In this document: piece after piece, positions 1 through 10,364 of the stretch | How positions within the stretch are numbered: position 1 is the stretch's first letter | Layout of the letters: each line of letters opens with the position of its first letter | Assembly (NCBI RefSeq): GCF_037975245.1 | Contig: NC_092569.1 | Coordinates: forward strand, 7,808,501-7,872,500 | Length of the DNA stretch: 64,000 bases | Source of the DNA: Apostichopus japonicus | Lineage: Eukaryota > Echinodermata > Holothuroidea > Aspidochirotida > Stichopodidae | Direction: 5' to 3' | Translations under genes and position numbers: made by a program | The notes under the pieces: model-generated | Database searches by the model: none | The model's input: the letters and a program-made list of their open reading frames with translations, nothing else | What the model was told of the DNA's origin: nothing

Positions 1-93
1 AAATAATGTCCATGAAAGTTCCAATTGAGTATAATGCAAACAACAAATTTATATTTTGAATTCAAATCATTAACAATTGTTCTTTATCCACAG

Positions 94-171
94 AGGAATA
101 TGCCGGAATTGGGAGGTTTTGATATGGCACTGCCTGTATTTCATGCATATGGACATAAACTTCATTGCCAG
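94..171 (+). CDS. Candidate internal exon, KDZ-transposase-like
   Basis: A 26-codon open segment in phase 0 at both ends. It is preceded by a pyrimidine-rich stretch ending in CAG (91-93) and followed by GTAAAC from 172. The peptide ends in ALPVFHAYGHKLHCQ, which resembles the conserved Phe-His-x-Tyr-Gly-His..Cys-Gln block that I associate with KDZ (Kyakuja-Dileera-Zisupton) transposases, where it precedes a Gly-rich GxGxxDGE region. That region was not found in the next kilobase, so the rest of the gene is missing, lies behind a long intron, or is lost. It could be a transposon copy or a domesticated host gene. The splice signals and the motif are seen; the family call is from memory of the block. 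Confidence 0.45.
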
Positions 172-1654
172 GTAAACACATGCACGCTTCTGACAAATTG
201 TCTGCTTTCCTCTCGTACAGCATTTCTGGTTTACTATTCATTTTTCAGAACAGGCTTGAAAGGGTCATATGCCACCTAGCTTTATAATTGAGGTAGTTGT
301 ATGAGTATGTATTAGTCCATCCGGGCAGGCTCGATATCTTTCACTGTCTTTGCACATATTTAGTACCAAGGTTTGACCACATATTCTGGTGTGTTTCATA
401 TGCTTATTACAATTCTCGATGTTGTATAGTTCGGGAAGTGTTATATTTAGAGTAAACAGCAGTTTAAAACAGACTTATTTAGTCCGCCTTGCGTTGTTAG
501 GACTTCTCCCGCCGCAGCGATTTTCCAGTAAAGAGCTAATCAAAATCCTTATTGTGTTTCATGTGATATGTCAGCTGATACAGAAACTGCTCGGCGTGAT
601 TGTACATGCACAGACTGTGTGTATGTAACGTTTGTACGTGTTTACAATTCGTCTGCATAACGTACTGCATAACAAGAGAACAATGGGCTGAAAGTCTAAC
701 AAAATTTACAGCCAACAGTTAGCAAACCGACGTCAAATATGCCGAGATATGAAGCAGTATTGAGGATGGCAAATTTCCATGCCTAGAAGGTGCTCCCATG
801 ATTCAATACATGAGCACTGAAGGGAATCATAGGCCTGTTACTAATACTCATGTTAGAGCATTACTGTGTGAGTGTGACAAGAAAGTATATATAACTTCCT
901 CAACTGATACGAATGCCAACTATGAAAATTTAGGACAAGGCTCTTAAATACCATACTACAAGTTTGCCTTAGACTAGAAGTGATTAACGTAGCACCCATG
1001 AAGGATATATCGACAGCTACTATATACTGGTATCTGTTACTTTATGATACCATTTATTTCATGTTTTATTTGTCATGAAACAAAGAAATGAAATCAACAC
1101 CAGTGTAGGTTCGATAGGCAGACTAACGTTAGACTTATCAATATTCAATGTCGCCCTAGGCCTATGGTCTAGCCTCAAGTCTTGGATTAATTTGTCAATA
1201 CAGGGCCTAACTAAGCCCAGAGAATGTCTCTATTGCTGCCGGTAGTACTGGGACACACACAAACAAATGTAGGGTGTAATGTAGCTTATATACAGGCCAC
1301 TAAGTATATAGGCCTAGGCAATGCTACAGTATTGCCTAGTCTCAGATCCCTTCTTGTATTTTGTACACCTACAGTAACAAAGCGAGTTGGCATTTGTAAG
1401 TTTCCAGCTATTTAGCATCAGCATGGCACTCGATTTAGTAGCACCTAGGCTTTAGTCTTATTACAGCTCTTTAAAAATTTGGAATAAAATATTTTATATC
1501 AAAGCTTCTTGCTTGGTTTATTTTACTTTGATGCATGTATGGGGAGGCCTTCTTTTAGTATGGAAAAATCCTGTCAAGTAGGATGGCATGTGTCCTGAAA
1601 CCATTGCAGTTTGTGGGTTTGTAACTATGCCCTACAAAGCTCATGGCTCCAGGC
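172..1654. other. No supported gene
   Basis: AT-rich sequence with scattered AGGCCTA-type motifs, densest around 1140-1330. The open frames here are short and have no protein-like composition or convincing splice signals. It could be intron of the KDZ-like exon at the left edge. Confidence 0.5.
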
Positions 1655-1826
1655 TTACACTGAAATAAATGGTTGGTCATTTTCAAGCCTGAGAAGTGCC
1701 ATTTCCGGTGATCTGGGGGGTATTAAAACCAGAAATGTTCTTGTACGCTGCGCGCCAACTGATGGTGGCGCTCCGCTTAGATAGTAATTCGCGCCCCCCG
1801 GTTACAAAATCCTGGATACGCGCCTG
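1655..1826 (-). mobile_element. hAT-type short element copy, partial
   Basis: Reverse-oriented copy of the family whose core reads CTAAGCGGAGCGCC..TTGGCGCGCAGCG..GATC.CCGGAAATGGCACTT. The outer end, GGATACGCGCCTG (to 1826), is the reverse complement of the CAGGCGCGTATCC terminus of sister copies. The left end is indistinct and no matching target duplication was found, so it is probably truncated. Confidence 0.6.
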
Positions 1827-1849
1827 TTGATGGTCCCTACTGTTTATCG

Positions 1850-2420
1850 TGGAGGACAGAGTTCATTTGGGGTCACCAGAGGTCAAAGGCTGAAAACAAT
1901 AACACCCATTGACTGGGTCCGACATGTTTGTTATTGTGGTACTAGTTGTAAATGGGGTAGGTGATCGTTTTCAAAAATAACAGTTGTGTGATCCAAGGTC
2001 AAGGTCAATAAGGGGTCAAAAACTAGTATTTTTGCGATAACTTGAGAACAAAATGTCTGACAAGGTTGGGAGGTATGCTATTGTAATCCATAAGTCAACC
2101 CGCATCTTTATGACCTTTGACCTTAGATTGACCTCTGGTGCCCTGTATTAGTTTCTTTGGTTAATTTGAATTTTTGTGGCCATATTCAGATTTAAAATGG
2201 TCTTCCATCTAAAATTGTCCATGTGTTGACCCCTGTGCGACCTTCAGGTGCAAAGTTATCAGAGATTATGTTTTTTTCATAAATATGCTCATTTTAGGAG
2301 ATACAGGGCAAAGAAAAATATGTTTGTCAATATATTAATATATGATATAGCTCTGTGTGCTCTATAGACTAAACTTACTCCTGCTTCGTTCGGACACCTG
2401 GTTCTTAAGTTATGCGGTGC
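1850..2420. repeat. Dispersed TGACCT/AGGTCA-rich repeat, copy 1
   Basis: Shares phrases such as GGTCACCAGAGGTCAAAG, AACTTGAGAACAAA and CCGACCAAA-like blocks with longer copies at 11655-13190, 34660-36255 and 62195-63335. A perfect direct repeat TGACCTTTGACCT lies at 2111-2123. It has no coding potential. This copy is short and mosaic relative to the 1.5-kb copies. Confidence 0.6.
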
Positions 2421-2914
2421 CAATTAAAGGTTGGATTTGATACCTTTTTAGCAATATCATTGTGTATGTACATTGGAGTGCATATCAATTTTAGGATGGA
2501 GTGCACTCCAGCAGCTGTACCCCAGTGGAGACTGGTAATCTTTTGATGTACATACTGTAACCATTCCATGCTGTAACTAAGTCTACAATTTAACTAGGTC
2601 TGCAGTCTACTACTGTAGGACTGTATATGACTAACCGGATTTAGAACATTGGACACATTTATTCATTTATTGTATTGTGTAATATTAATGACATAGACAT
2701 ATAGTGCTAAATATGGTGCTAATACAGCCACTGGAGGTCTGTAAATGCGAGGGACCCAAAAATGTTCAAATCCCACAAAATGATAACAGTAGTATTTTTC
2801 TTATCTCTAAAAAATAAAGACATTTACCAATTTTGTAGAATGTGCTACCTACCTGTCTGAAGCAGTTCGTGTTCAAAAATTGCACATTTATTCTTTTCTT
2901 ATTGTAAGGGTGTT

Positions 2915-2982
2915 AGCCACTGAAAATAATTGTTTGTTTCTTGATCAGAGCCACTGAAAATAATTGTTTGTTTCTTGATCAG
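2915..2982. repeat. 34-bp tandem duplication, two units
   Basis: Two exact adjacent copies of a 34-bp unit beginning AGCCACTGAAAATAATTG and ending CTTGATCAG. Perfect identity suggests a recent duplication or an assembly artefact. Confidence 0.85.
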
Positions 2983-3288
2983 ACCCTGGGTTTGGTGTGA
3001 TGACCAAACACAGAGCAAGACGCATAAAAAATGGAAAACTCAACTGGATTGGATTAAATTAAATTATAATTACGAATAACAAACAATATACAGCTGATCT
3101 GGGCCCAGAATAAGAATTAAATAAAAGGACTTACAGTTATTAGGTGCGCACCCCAATAGTTAATGTTATTACAATATGTTTAACTTAAATGCTGATTCTG
3201 GTTGGCTGGCCCGCTGGTTTCATCAAGGGTGTCATCAGATCTTCCACGACATCAGTATAAATGGAGTCCTCCAATGGTCAAATAATAT

Positions 3289-3545
3289 AAAAGGAAATAG
3301 TGTTCCAGCATAGCGTTCATCAAATTACAATATAAAAGGAAATAGTGTTCCAGCAAGTGTATTACAGAATATCCATATATAACAAATATTGTGTCCCAGA
3401 CAGCCAGATAAAACAGTGGATTGTAACAGTGTTCCAGACAGCAAGATAAATCGGCGATAGTAACAAATATAGTGTTCCGGACAGCCAGATAAAGTGGTGA
3501 TATAAGTAACAAATATAGTGTCCCAGAAATCCAGATAAAATAAAG
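3289..3545. repeat. Degenerate minisatellite, about 55-bp units
   Basis: Repeated blocks of AACAAATATAGTGTTCC..CAGCCAGATAAA with variable spacing. The apparent open frames on the minus strand here simply translate the repeat. Confidence 0.6.
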
Positions 3546-5049
3546 AAGGATTACAGAGTTTTCCACTTAAAAAATTTACAATGAAACAACTATCCAAAAT
3601 GATTAATAATTAATAAGTCTCCTTTCTCTAGACTTTCCACTAAGAAGATATACAATATACAAACTATCCAACATTAAAACTATATCTCTTCTCATTAGCA
3701 ACTGTCTTGCTCCAGTACTCAAGGCCAACTGCCTGACTCCCTATACCCTCACAAAACTCCTTTGTTCCTATATTGTATACACAGACCCCATTTCCTGTGA
3801 GGGCTAATTCCCAGGAAGAACAAAGATAGTTGCTTAGCAACCCAGAAGGAGAGATCTTAATCCCCCTTTTACTAACACAAGACAACATACAAATATACTG
3901 TACAAATGTATAGACCTCTGTACAGTGAGCACTGCACAGTGCACTAATAAACAAGTAAAACTATGGTACAAAAAAAAACTTTATGTAAGAGCTGACCATC
4001 TTACATTATGTTTTCTTTTTATGTTTCATGATGATGTAGCATCATTGTACATACTTGCACTCACTCTGCAAAAAAGCCAACTCTGAAGTTGTCCATGCAT
4101 GCGTAATAAACAGTGGCCGTCTGGCCTGGCCATGTAATTTGTGTACACAAGAGTGATATTGCACCCAGCTTTACAGCTGGAAGTGTGAACTCCAGTATCA
4201 ACTTTCTTCTGTCAACCAAAATTGTGGCCCAAATATCAGGAATTCAAGACTATTCAGTTCTGTAAGGGTCACTTTCATAGCATGTGTAGTATACTGGCAC
4301 TAGCCTAGGTTTTCTGTGTTAGGGAAAGTTGTGCGGTATGTGCATGGTTACTGTAAGTGAAAATTCTTACAGTGTGGACACTGGCATTTGAAGTAACTTG
4401 TGTTCACAAAATGGTTCACACTTGGGAATGATTTAAACATCTCCAGTTTACATGGTTCTATTGCTTTTGATTGCTTTTTTTGGTAACTGTTTTGGCAATT
4501 TCACAAATCTGTTCAGGTGCTGCAGAATTTATTTTGCAGGTGGTTCAATTCCACCAACAGAAATGACTCAGCCATACAGTTTCAACAAAGAATTCAAAGA
4601 CATAAACATGTCACCATAATGTGGTATCAAAGTCACTTTTTACAATAACTAACACAACGACTACTGTAACTGCCCTATTGTCTCATTAGCTAGCCTACTT
4701 TAAAAGCAATAAACAAGATGTGTGAAACTTGAAAGGATCTTTAATATTTTCACAAAAAAGCAAAGCATTGGCACATAGCAAACATTTTCTATGTTTTTTT
4801 TCCCTTTTTCTTTTATTAATAAAGTAAAATCTTAATACATTTTTCTACTTTCATTCATAATTGCATTACTCTGATAAAACTTGATGAGACTACTAGCTTG
4901 AAAAAAAGAAAGAAAAAAGAAAAAAAAGAGCAAAGGACTTTTAAGTCACACATTAGCCCACAGTAAAATTAGTACATAAAGAATTGAAACAATTTTACTG
5001 AAATAAGAGAGGGAAGCAGGGACACTATAGATTTACACATCCAAGAAAA
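3546..5049. other. No supported gene
   Basis: AT-rich sequence with poly-A/T stretches near 4740-4930. A 96-codon minus-strand frame (3664-3954) has no recognisable motif and is not called. Confidence 0.5.
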
Positions 5050-5926
5050 ATGGACAATGTAGTGATGAGTTCTACCATAGGAGCAGCAAAACTTCAGCAA
5101 GCAGCTAAAGAAAGAGATGACACTGGTATCCTGGCTATTGAAGTCAAATATCACCAGTCATGCTACTTACACAAGAGCTGGACCCAAGATTTTCTGAAGC
5201 CTCCACTAGGTTGTGTGACTTTGTGAAGACAGATTATAACAGGTCAAGTAATTTGACACCTTAATACACTTTTTGATATCTTTACTTTATCAAAGATATG
5301 AAAACAACTGTTTGGGTTGATGTGAGTGGCTTTACAGACATCAAATCTGAAGGTACGACTGAGAACAGCCTTCCCTTAGCTTTTATTCTTAACACCAAAG
5401 TTACGATCACAGAGTGACATTGTCTTTGTTTATGGTATAAGTACAGAAGACTTGTGCAGGAAACAGTTATTAAAGGTTGTCTTATCAACACAGACTCAGA
5501 AAACACTAAGGATGAATATATGCAATTTCTGAAGTACAGATATGCGGTACTGCATTTTTCCAGCAAACAAAAATGTTCATACTTTATATGCAATTGTTCT
5601 TTTCAGCTTTTTATAAGAGAAGTCTTCAAGCAACTCCTAATGTACTCTCTCCAAGTTGGACATGGATGGAAAACTGAAGATGAGGCACTACCAGTCAACT
5701 GGATGGATCTTAATCCTGCACCAGATTGTACGACGGGAGGCTGGTCAACTGCTCCAACACCTGCAAAAAGGGACTGAAAATTGCAGTGATTCTAAAACTT
5801 GCACCTGTCTACAAAAAAAACTCCCTGTACTGATCCTGCAAGTAGGAATGAAGGAACTGTTACAAAACATACGGACAAACCCTGTCTGATGATGAACTAG
5901 ACGATGAAGATCTTGAGGAAGAATAA
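5050..5926 (+). pseudogene. Decayed CXC-type (Cys-rich) gene relic
   Basis: Three frames on the plus strand together recall a large family of invertebrate and fish open reading frames, often linked to mobile elements, that carry a TSO1/tesmin-like Cys-x-Cys region. Near 5092-5190 one frame reads AAKERDDTGILAIEVKYHQS, matching the family's conserved Ala-Ile-Glu-x-Lys-Tyr-His-x-x-Cys block. Around 5690-5720 a second frame gives PVNWMDLNPAPD. Around 5780-5820 another frame gives the Cys-rich CSDSKTCTCLQKK, and the tail from about 5885 is the acidic DDELDDEDLEEE followed by TAA at 5924. Stops and frame changes separate these parts, so it cannot make the full protein. Family naming is from remembered motif order and is moderately sure. 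Confidence 0.45.
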
Positions 5927-6105
5927 TGAACCCTGAAACTATTCCCTCTCCAAACCACAACTTAACACTTATATCCAGGATCCATCATCAATTACATCAA
6001 CTAAAGTAGGCAACAAAGAGTCGCTTGGTGGTGATGACCCCCAACTATTGAGTGGTTAATTGATTCAAGTCTTCTTGAGACAATCAAGAGATTTTGGGAG
6101 CCTAC

Positions 6106-6690
6106 TAGGCGCGTATCCTGAATTTTCTAACCCGGGGGGCGCGAATTACTATCTAAGCAGAGCGCCACCATCAGTTGGCGCGCAGCGTACAAGAAAATTT
6201 CTGGTTTTGATACCCCCCAGATCACGGGAAATGGCACTTCTCGGGCTTGAAAATGACCAACCAGATGTACACTTTTACCTGAGAACTAAGTATTTCCCAA
6301 TAGTTTTTTTCCATCCATAACCTTTTTGAAGATTTTCACCAGTCACACATCATGTTTGACCTCATCGCATCTCCTGTGGATCATTGCTTTTGTAGGTGAT
6401 TCTACGTCGCGGTCTACAATACCCGACAGCGCCACTTTTTAAGGTTTTTAGCCCATTATTTGTTCAGAATTTGAAAATTCACATTTCTCGTGAATAAACT
6501 CACTTCAAAACATACCCATAATGTTGCAAAAAATGTCATCTATGGACAACTAATATAGAAAAACCTCCTTGAACCCCTAACAAACCGTTCAAAATTACAC
6601 AAGTAGAGGGAAGTATGATGAAGAATGTTGGTCAGGAAATTTTCGAAAATTCAGACACACTTATTTATTGGTGTACAAATATTAAAACCT
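6106..6690 (+). mobile_element. hAT-type element copy, family shared with 16304-16822
   Basis: Starts TAGGCGCGTATCC (sister ends begin CAGG), then the conserved core ACTATCTAAGC..GCGCCACCATCAGTTGGCGC..GAAATGGCACTT. It stays alignable with the 16.3-kb copy through a region containing CATTGCTTTTGTAGGTGATT. No intact frame. The far end is unclear; the terminus GGATACGCGCCTG at 7951-7963 might be its other end, with the intervening material being later insertions. Confidence 0.6.
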
Positions 6691-6767
6691 CTTATAACGG
6701 CTATTATAAAACTTGGTTGAAGGAAATGAAAAAATAGCAGATATTTCCTTCAACCGAACACTACACA

Positions 6768-7151
6768 CATAGGCGTAGGAACCTAGAGGCAGGGGCTCCT
6801 ACTGAAAGAAAAATAAATTTCAATGATGTAGCTAAAGGAAATGAATAGTTTGAAAAATATCTCCTTGATAATTAAAATAAAGTTGTAAGCTTGGCGGACT
6901 ATTTTGACATTACTAATGTAAAAGAGAATTTTACGTAATTGGACCTCCATGCTTTTTCTCCGTCTACATAAGACATTTCATTGTTAACAGAACCGTACGG
7001 TACACGATGGCATGCGATGTAATAATTGATGCTTACTTATATGATATTGACATTAACATTTTGAATGCGCACGAAGCGCGCGAAAAATTTAGGTTATATT
7101 TTCGAGTAAGTCGTTACAGCCCCCCCCCCCCAAATCAAATGGGTTACTATG
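6768..7151 (-). mobile_element. 384-bp hAT-type short element with 8-bp target duplication
   Basis: Flanked by exact ACTACACA at 6760-6767 and 7152-7159. The left terminus is CATAGGCGTAGGAACC. The right end, read inward, is CATAGTAACCCATTTGATTT followed by a G-run, a worn version of the left end of the element at 26679. Interior GTAAGTCGTTACAGCC and CGCGCGAAAAATTT are shared with that copy in inverted orientation. Confidence 0.75.
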
Positions 7152-7252
7152 ACTACACACATCGACAGTTTTGAGGCTGTTCATCCTGGAACCTCAATTT
7201 TTTATGCTCACTGATATGATGTGATATCTGCTGTTTGCTTTACAAATTCGAA

Positions 7253-7480
7253 CAGGCGCATAGCAAATACTTTGCCAAGGGAGGGGCGAAGCCTGTAGGC
7301 AAACTATCTAAGCGTTGCGCCACCACGAGTACAAGAAAATTTTGGCCAGAAATGCCTCCCAGATCGCTGGAAATGACACTTCCACTGCCTTGTAAGTTGC
7401 ATCTAAGCATTTTCTATTTTGAAATTACTAGCAATATCATAAAAAAAATATGCTCGGAGGGGGGTCGCCCCCTTCCCGAA
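7253..7480 (+). mobile_element. hAT-type short element copy, partial
   Basis: Begins CAGGCGCATAGC and carries the family core CTATCTAAGCGTTGCGCCACC..AGATCGCTGGAAATGACACTT, then TTACTAGCAATATCATAAAA. It matches the reverse of the element at 21169-21400/26003-26058. The right end is abutted by another repeat without a clear terminus. Confidence 0.6.
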
Positions 7481-7735
7481 AATGTGTCATGTTCCCCGAC
7501 GACTCGGTCGAATTCGAGACCAGCCACAGTTGGTTTCATAGCACAATGTTTAAGGCGTCCATACACACACACGCGTTATGGTAGACCATATATAGTATAT
7601 ATATAGAAATAGATACATTAGTGAGAGAGGGAAAATGGAAACGTCAAAAATGGAGTTGTCGGTGAAAGGGGTAGGGCGAGGCGCACGCCCCTTCCGACAT
7701 CTTCGATCCGTCACTGGCTACCCTGTGTATATAAT
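7480..7735 (+). repeat. About 250-bp dispersed repeat, copy 1
   Basis: Nearly the same block occurs at 17390-17635: GTCATGTTCCCCGACGACTC, AGACCAGCCACAGTTGGTTT, a TATATA microsatellite, GTGAGAGGG, GGCGCACGCCCC and GTCACTGGCTACC. Its linkage to the hAT-like core in both places suggests it is the distal part of one longer element. Confidence 0.65.
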
Positions 7736-7795
7736 AGGGATCAGAGCTGTAATGATGTCACTGTTCCTCTTTCTCTTCCCGGTGTCTTGGCGTAT

Positions 7796-7918
7796 TTCTT
7801 CTACTCCCTCCTCCTTTTTCTCTCCTTCTTTTTCTTTTCCCTTCCTTCCTCCTCCTCTATTTCCCCCCTTTTTTTCCCTTTTTTTCTTCTCTTTTTTTCC
7901 TCTCCTCTTTTTCTTACC
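7796..7918 (+). repeat. Polypyrimidine tract
   Basis: About 120 bp almost entirely C and T, with clusters of C and T runs. The plus-strand open frames rich in Phe, Ser and Pro here are translations of this tract and not genes. Confidence 0.8.
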
Positions 7919-8547
7919 TGGGGGGCACGCGCCCCCAAAGCCCCCCCCCGGATACGCGCCTGCCTACAGCCTCATGTTGATATAATTCATGCTTAAAATC
8001 GTAATGCAACTATTACAATTTTCTTTGGCTCCAAATGCAAGATGCTTTACACTACAAATACTTTGTGCTCAATCACACATTAAATTATGTTCCTATTCAG
8101 CCTAGGAAGAAACAACATTATTGTTTTTTCTAAGCCTGCTTACTTTCTTAATGCCACATAGCTAATGATGGTAAAACCAAGATATTTACACAACAAGCAG
8201 TTCCTACTTAAGATGCCATTCTACAACCATTGTGGAGTTTTGCACATTCACAAAGAGAAAGAGCATATTAAAATTGGGGCCAACATAGTAGGTCTTTTAA
8301 AGGAATCTCTTACAAGATGAACGATATGATATTTACTTTTTAGCTTGGGCAAACTTGTTAACTTAAGGCCAAGTCATTATGTTGTGATAAACTAATGAGT
8401 TGCTCCTGACTTTTTCTCATGGAGCTTCGTTGACTTCATTCCCCCCCCCCCCCCCGATGTGCGTCACGAAATATGAAAATGAAAGAACTTTTCGATGTAC
8501 ATCCCACTGCCTTAATAAGTCCTGTGAATGAATCTGGTGATAAATCT

Positions 8548-8668
8548 GAATCCTGGGATGAATCCTGGGATGAATCCTGGGATGAATCCTGGGATGAATC
8601 CCTGGGATGAATCCTGGGATGAATCCTGGGATGAATCCTGGGATGAATCCTGGGATGAATCCTGGGAT
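8548..8668. repeat. 12-bp minisatellite, ten units
   Basis: Tandem GAATCCTGGGAT, ten near-perfect units, one with an extra C near 8601. The minus-strand frame gives alternating IPGF and IHPR repeats, with the frame change caused by the extra base. Confidence 0.95.
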
Positions 8669-8754
8669 AGCTTCAGGTTGGTAAGTACACAATGCAGTAA
8701 GTGACTGTTTTATTGACAACAGCCTACTGTAAATCCTATATTTTTTCACGTAGT

Positions 8755-8982
8755 ATGGAAAATCCAAGAAAGCGGAAATTAAAAGAACCTAGGTCCACAT
8801 CGGTCCTTCTTTCCGACGCCTTTGATGAGTGGGTTCGACAGAAAAAAGGCTTCGAGACGAAACGAGGTGAATTTAAAGAAAGTCGAGGGATACGTGACAA
8901 AGACTTCACGGTTTCCTCAACACATTGTGGCTTTGCCAAACACCTTGAATGTCATCTCATTGCATACATTTCGTTTTTGCTG
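8755..8982 (+). CDS. Candidate first coding exon, unrecognised basic protein
   Basis: Opens with ATG at 8755 in a fair context and stays open for 76 codons to a strong GTAAGT donor at 8983 (phase 0). The N terminus, MENPRKRKLKEPRSTSV, is basic and resembles nuclear-protein starts. It is followed by LLSDAFDEWVRQKKGF, a Leu-x-x-x-Phe-x-x-Trp pattern seen at the start of many uncharacterised invertebrate DNA-binding or transposon-derived proteins. No downstream exon with matching phase was identified; the next 4.3 kb is mostly repeats. The 12-bp minisatellite ends 86 bp upstream. Function unknown. Confidence 0.45.
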
Positions 8983-9416
8983 GTAAGTGCGTAACTTTCA
9001 GCGTGCATAAACTTTTCAAATATTTGATGGGGCTAGGTCTTCTATCCACAGCTGAATATGTCATTGATGTAGGCCTACAACTGAAACTCTCGATCTAGGT
9101 GAAGCAAGTACATACAGTATTCCGAGTTACCCTTCAAGTAATTGATTAGGAATAGGCTCAGGCCTCATTTTTGTTGCTAAAGCCCCTTATACAGGCCTAA
9201 CTTCTTCATGTAGGTTTTATTCTGTCAATCAAGGGCCCTCTTTGGACTTTCATTTCATTTCATTATTTATTTGATCCAAGACATAAAAATACAAACATTA
9301 CAAAAGACAAATTAGATCTAGATGAACAAAAGGAAACTAAATTCCTATAGCCCAAAGGCCTATGCACCCAAAAACACAAACACAAAAAATTAACTATACA
9401 AGATATAAATTAAGAA

Positions 9417-9686
9417 CTAAGAGATAAAGATAAAAAGTGAATCGAAAAAGTGAAATAAAAAAGGGCCATTCTTGAATGACTGGAGGGAGCCAAAGAGGAG
9501 CAACTCTCTTATATTAAGCGGCAGAGTGGACCACACTCTGGGGAAAGTATTAATAAAATTTGTTCTCAGAAGATTGGTCCTGGCATGTAAATGATTGAAC
9601 AAAAGAACTTCACTATGACGAGTGTTAATAGATAGAGTTAGAAATAGCAGAACATACAAAATTGCCATATAATTATTTGGCAACAA
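9417..9686 (-). pseudogene. C-terminal tail of the same non-LTR element
   Basis: Reads NTFPRVWSTLPLNIRELL..SLQSFKNGPFLFHF, the usual Arg-Val-Trp..Leu-Pro..Ile-Arg..Ser-Leu..Phe-Lys tail of CR1/Jockey-like polyproteins. It lies in a different frame from the RT fragment, so at least one frameshift separates them. Confidence 0.75.
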
Positions 9687-9758
9687 ACATAACTGATAGG
9701 AGATTACACCTATTAGAAAAGGAATACCAATTTATATTTTGTAACCGAATAATATAAT

Positions 9759-10364
9759 TCATCTCACGTTAAAAAGCAAAAGGCAGACTTCCTTATTCAG
9801 ACCAGCTGAAACGGAACGTAAAAAACCAAGCAATTTATGTGCTTTAGTGGCAATCGTGTTACAATGAATACTCCAAGAGAGTTGGCTGTCAAAGGTTATA
9901 CCAAGGTATTTATGTGATTTGACAGTGTCCAGTTGAAAACCGTTGACAGAGTAGTGCTGGTTTGGGACATGCTTCCTCCGAGAAAGTCGCATGTGTTTAC
10001 TCTTGTCAACATTGATTTTCATTTTATTACTGTGGCACCAGCCACAGACTTTATGCAGATCGTCTTGCAATCTCCTGGGATCTTCATTGTTAGAAACAAA
10101 ATTAAAAATCAATGCATCATCAGCAAACAATGAGCAATGCGAATTAAGGTTAAAAGAAAAATCGTTCATAAAAAGAACCAAAAGAATAGGGCCAAGCACA
10201 CTACCCTGGGGGACCCCAGATCTGACTTTAACCAAATTAGAATGACTACCCTGGTAATGTACATGCTGGAGTCTATTGCACAGAAAAAACTGAATCCATC
10301 TCCGAACAGGACCAGTAATATTAAATTGCTGAGAAAGTTTCTTTAAAAGAGTATTATGTGACAT
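9759..10364 (-). pseudogene. Reverse transcriptase fragment of non-LTR element
   Basis: A 201-codon open frame with RT block SGVPQGSVLGPILLVLF (template/primer grip), the catalytic box FADDALIF, and downstream KSHKYLGITFDSQLSW. The frame continues upstream to about 10530 with a one-base shift near 10395, just before LDFSKAFDK-like residues that belong to RT motif A. Downstream it stops in the poorly conserved thumb. With the 5' end missing and shifts present it is not active, though the catalytic Asp pair is retained. Confidence 0.9.

Noticed and set aside
7635-7985. 116-codon plus-strand frame rich in Phe, Ser and Pro
   Set aside because: Spans the polypyrimidine tract and a repeat end; composition reflects C/T sequence.
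8417-8767. 116-codon minus-strand protein with IPGF repeats
   Set aside because: Pure translation of the 12-bp minisatellite; the repeat type changes after a one-base slip.
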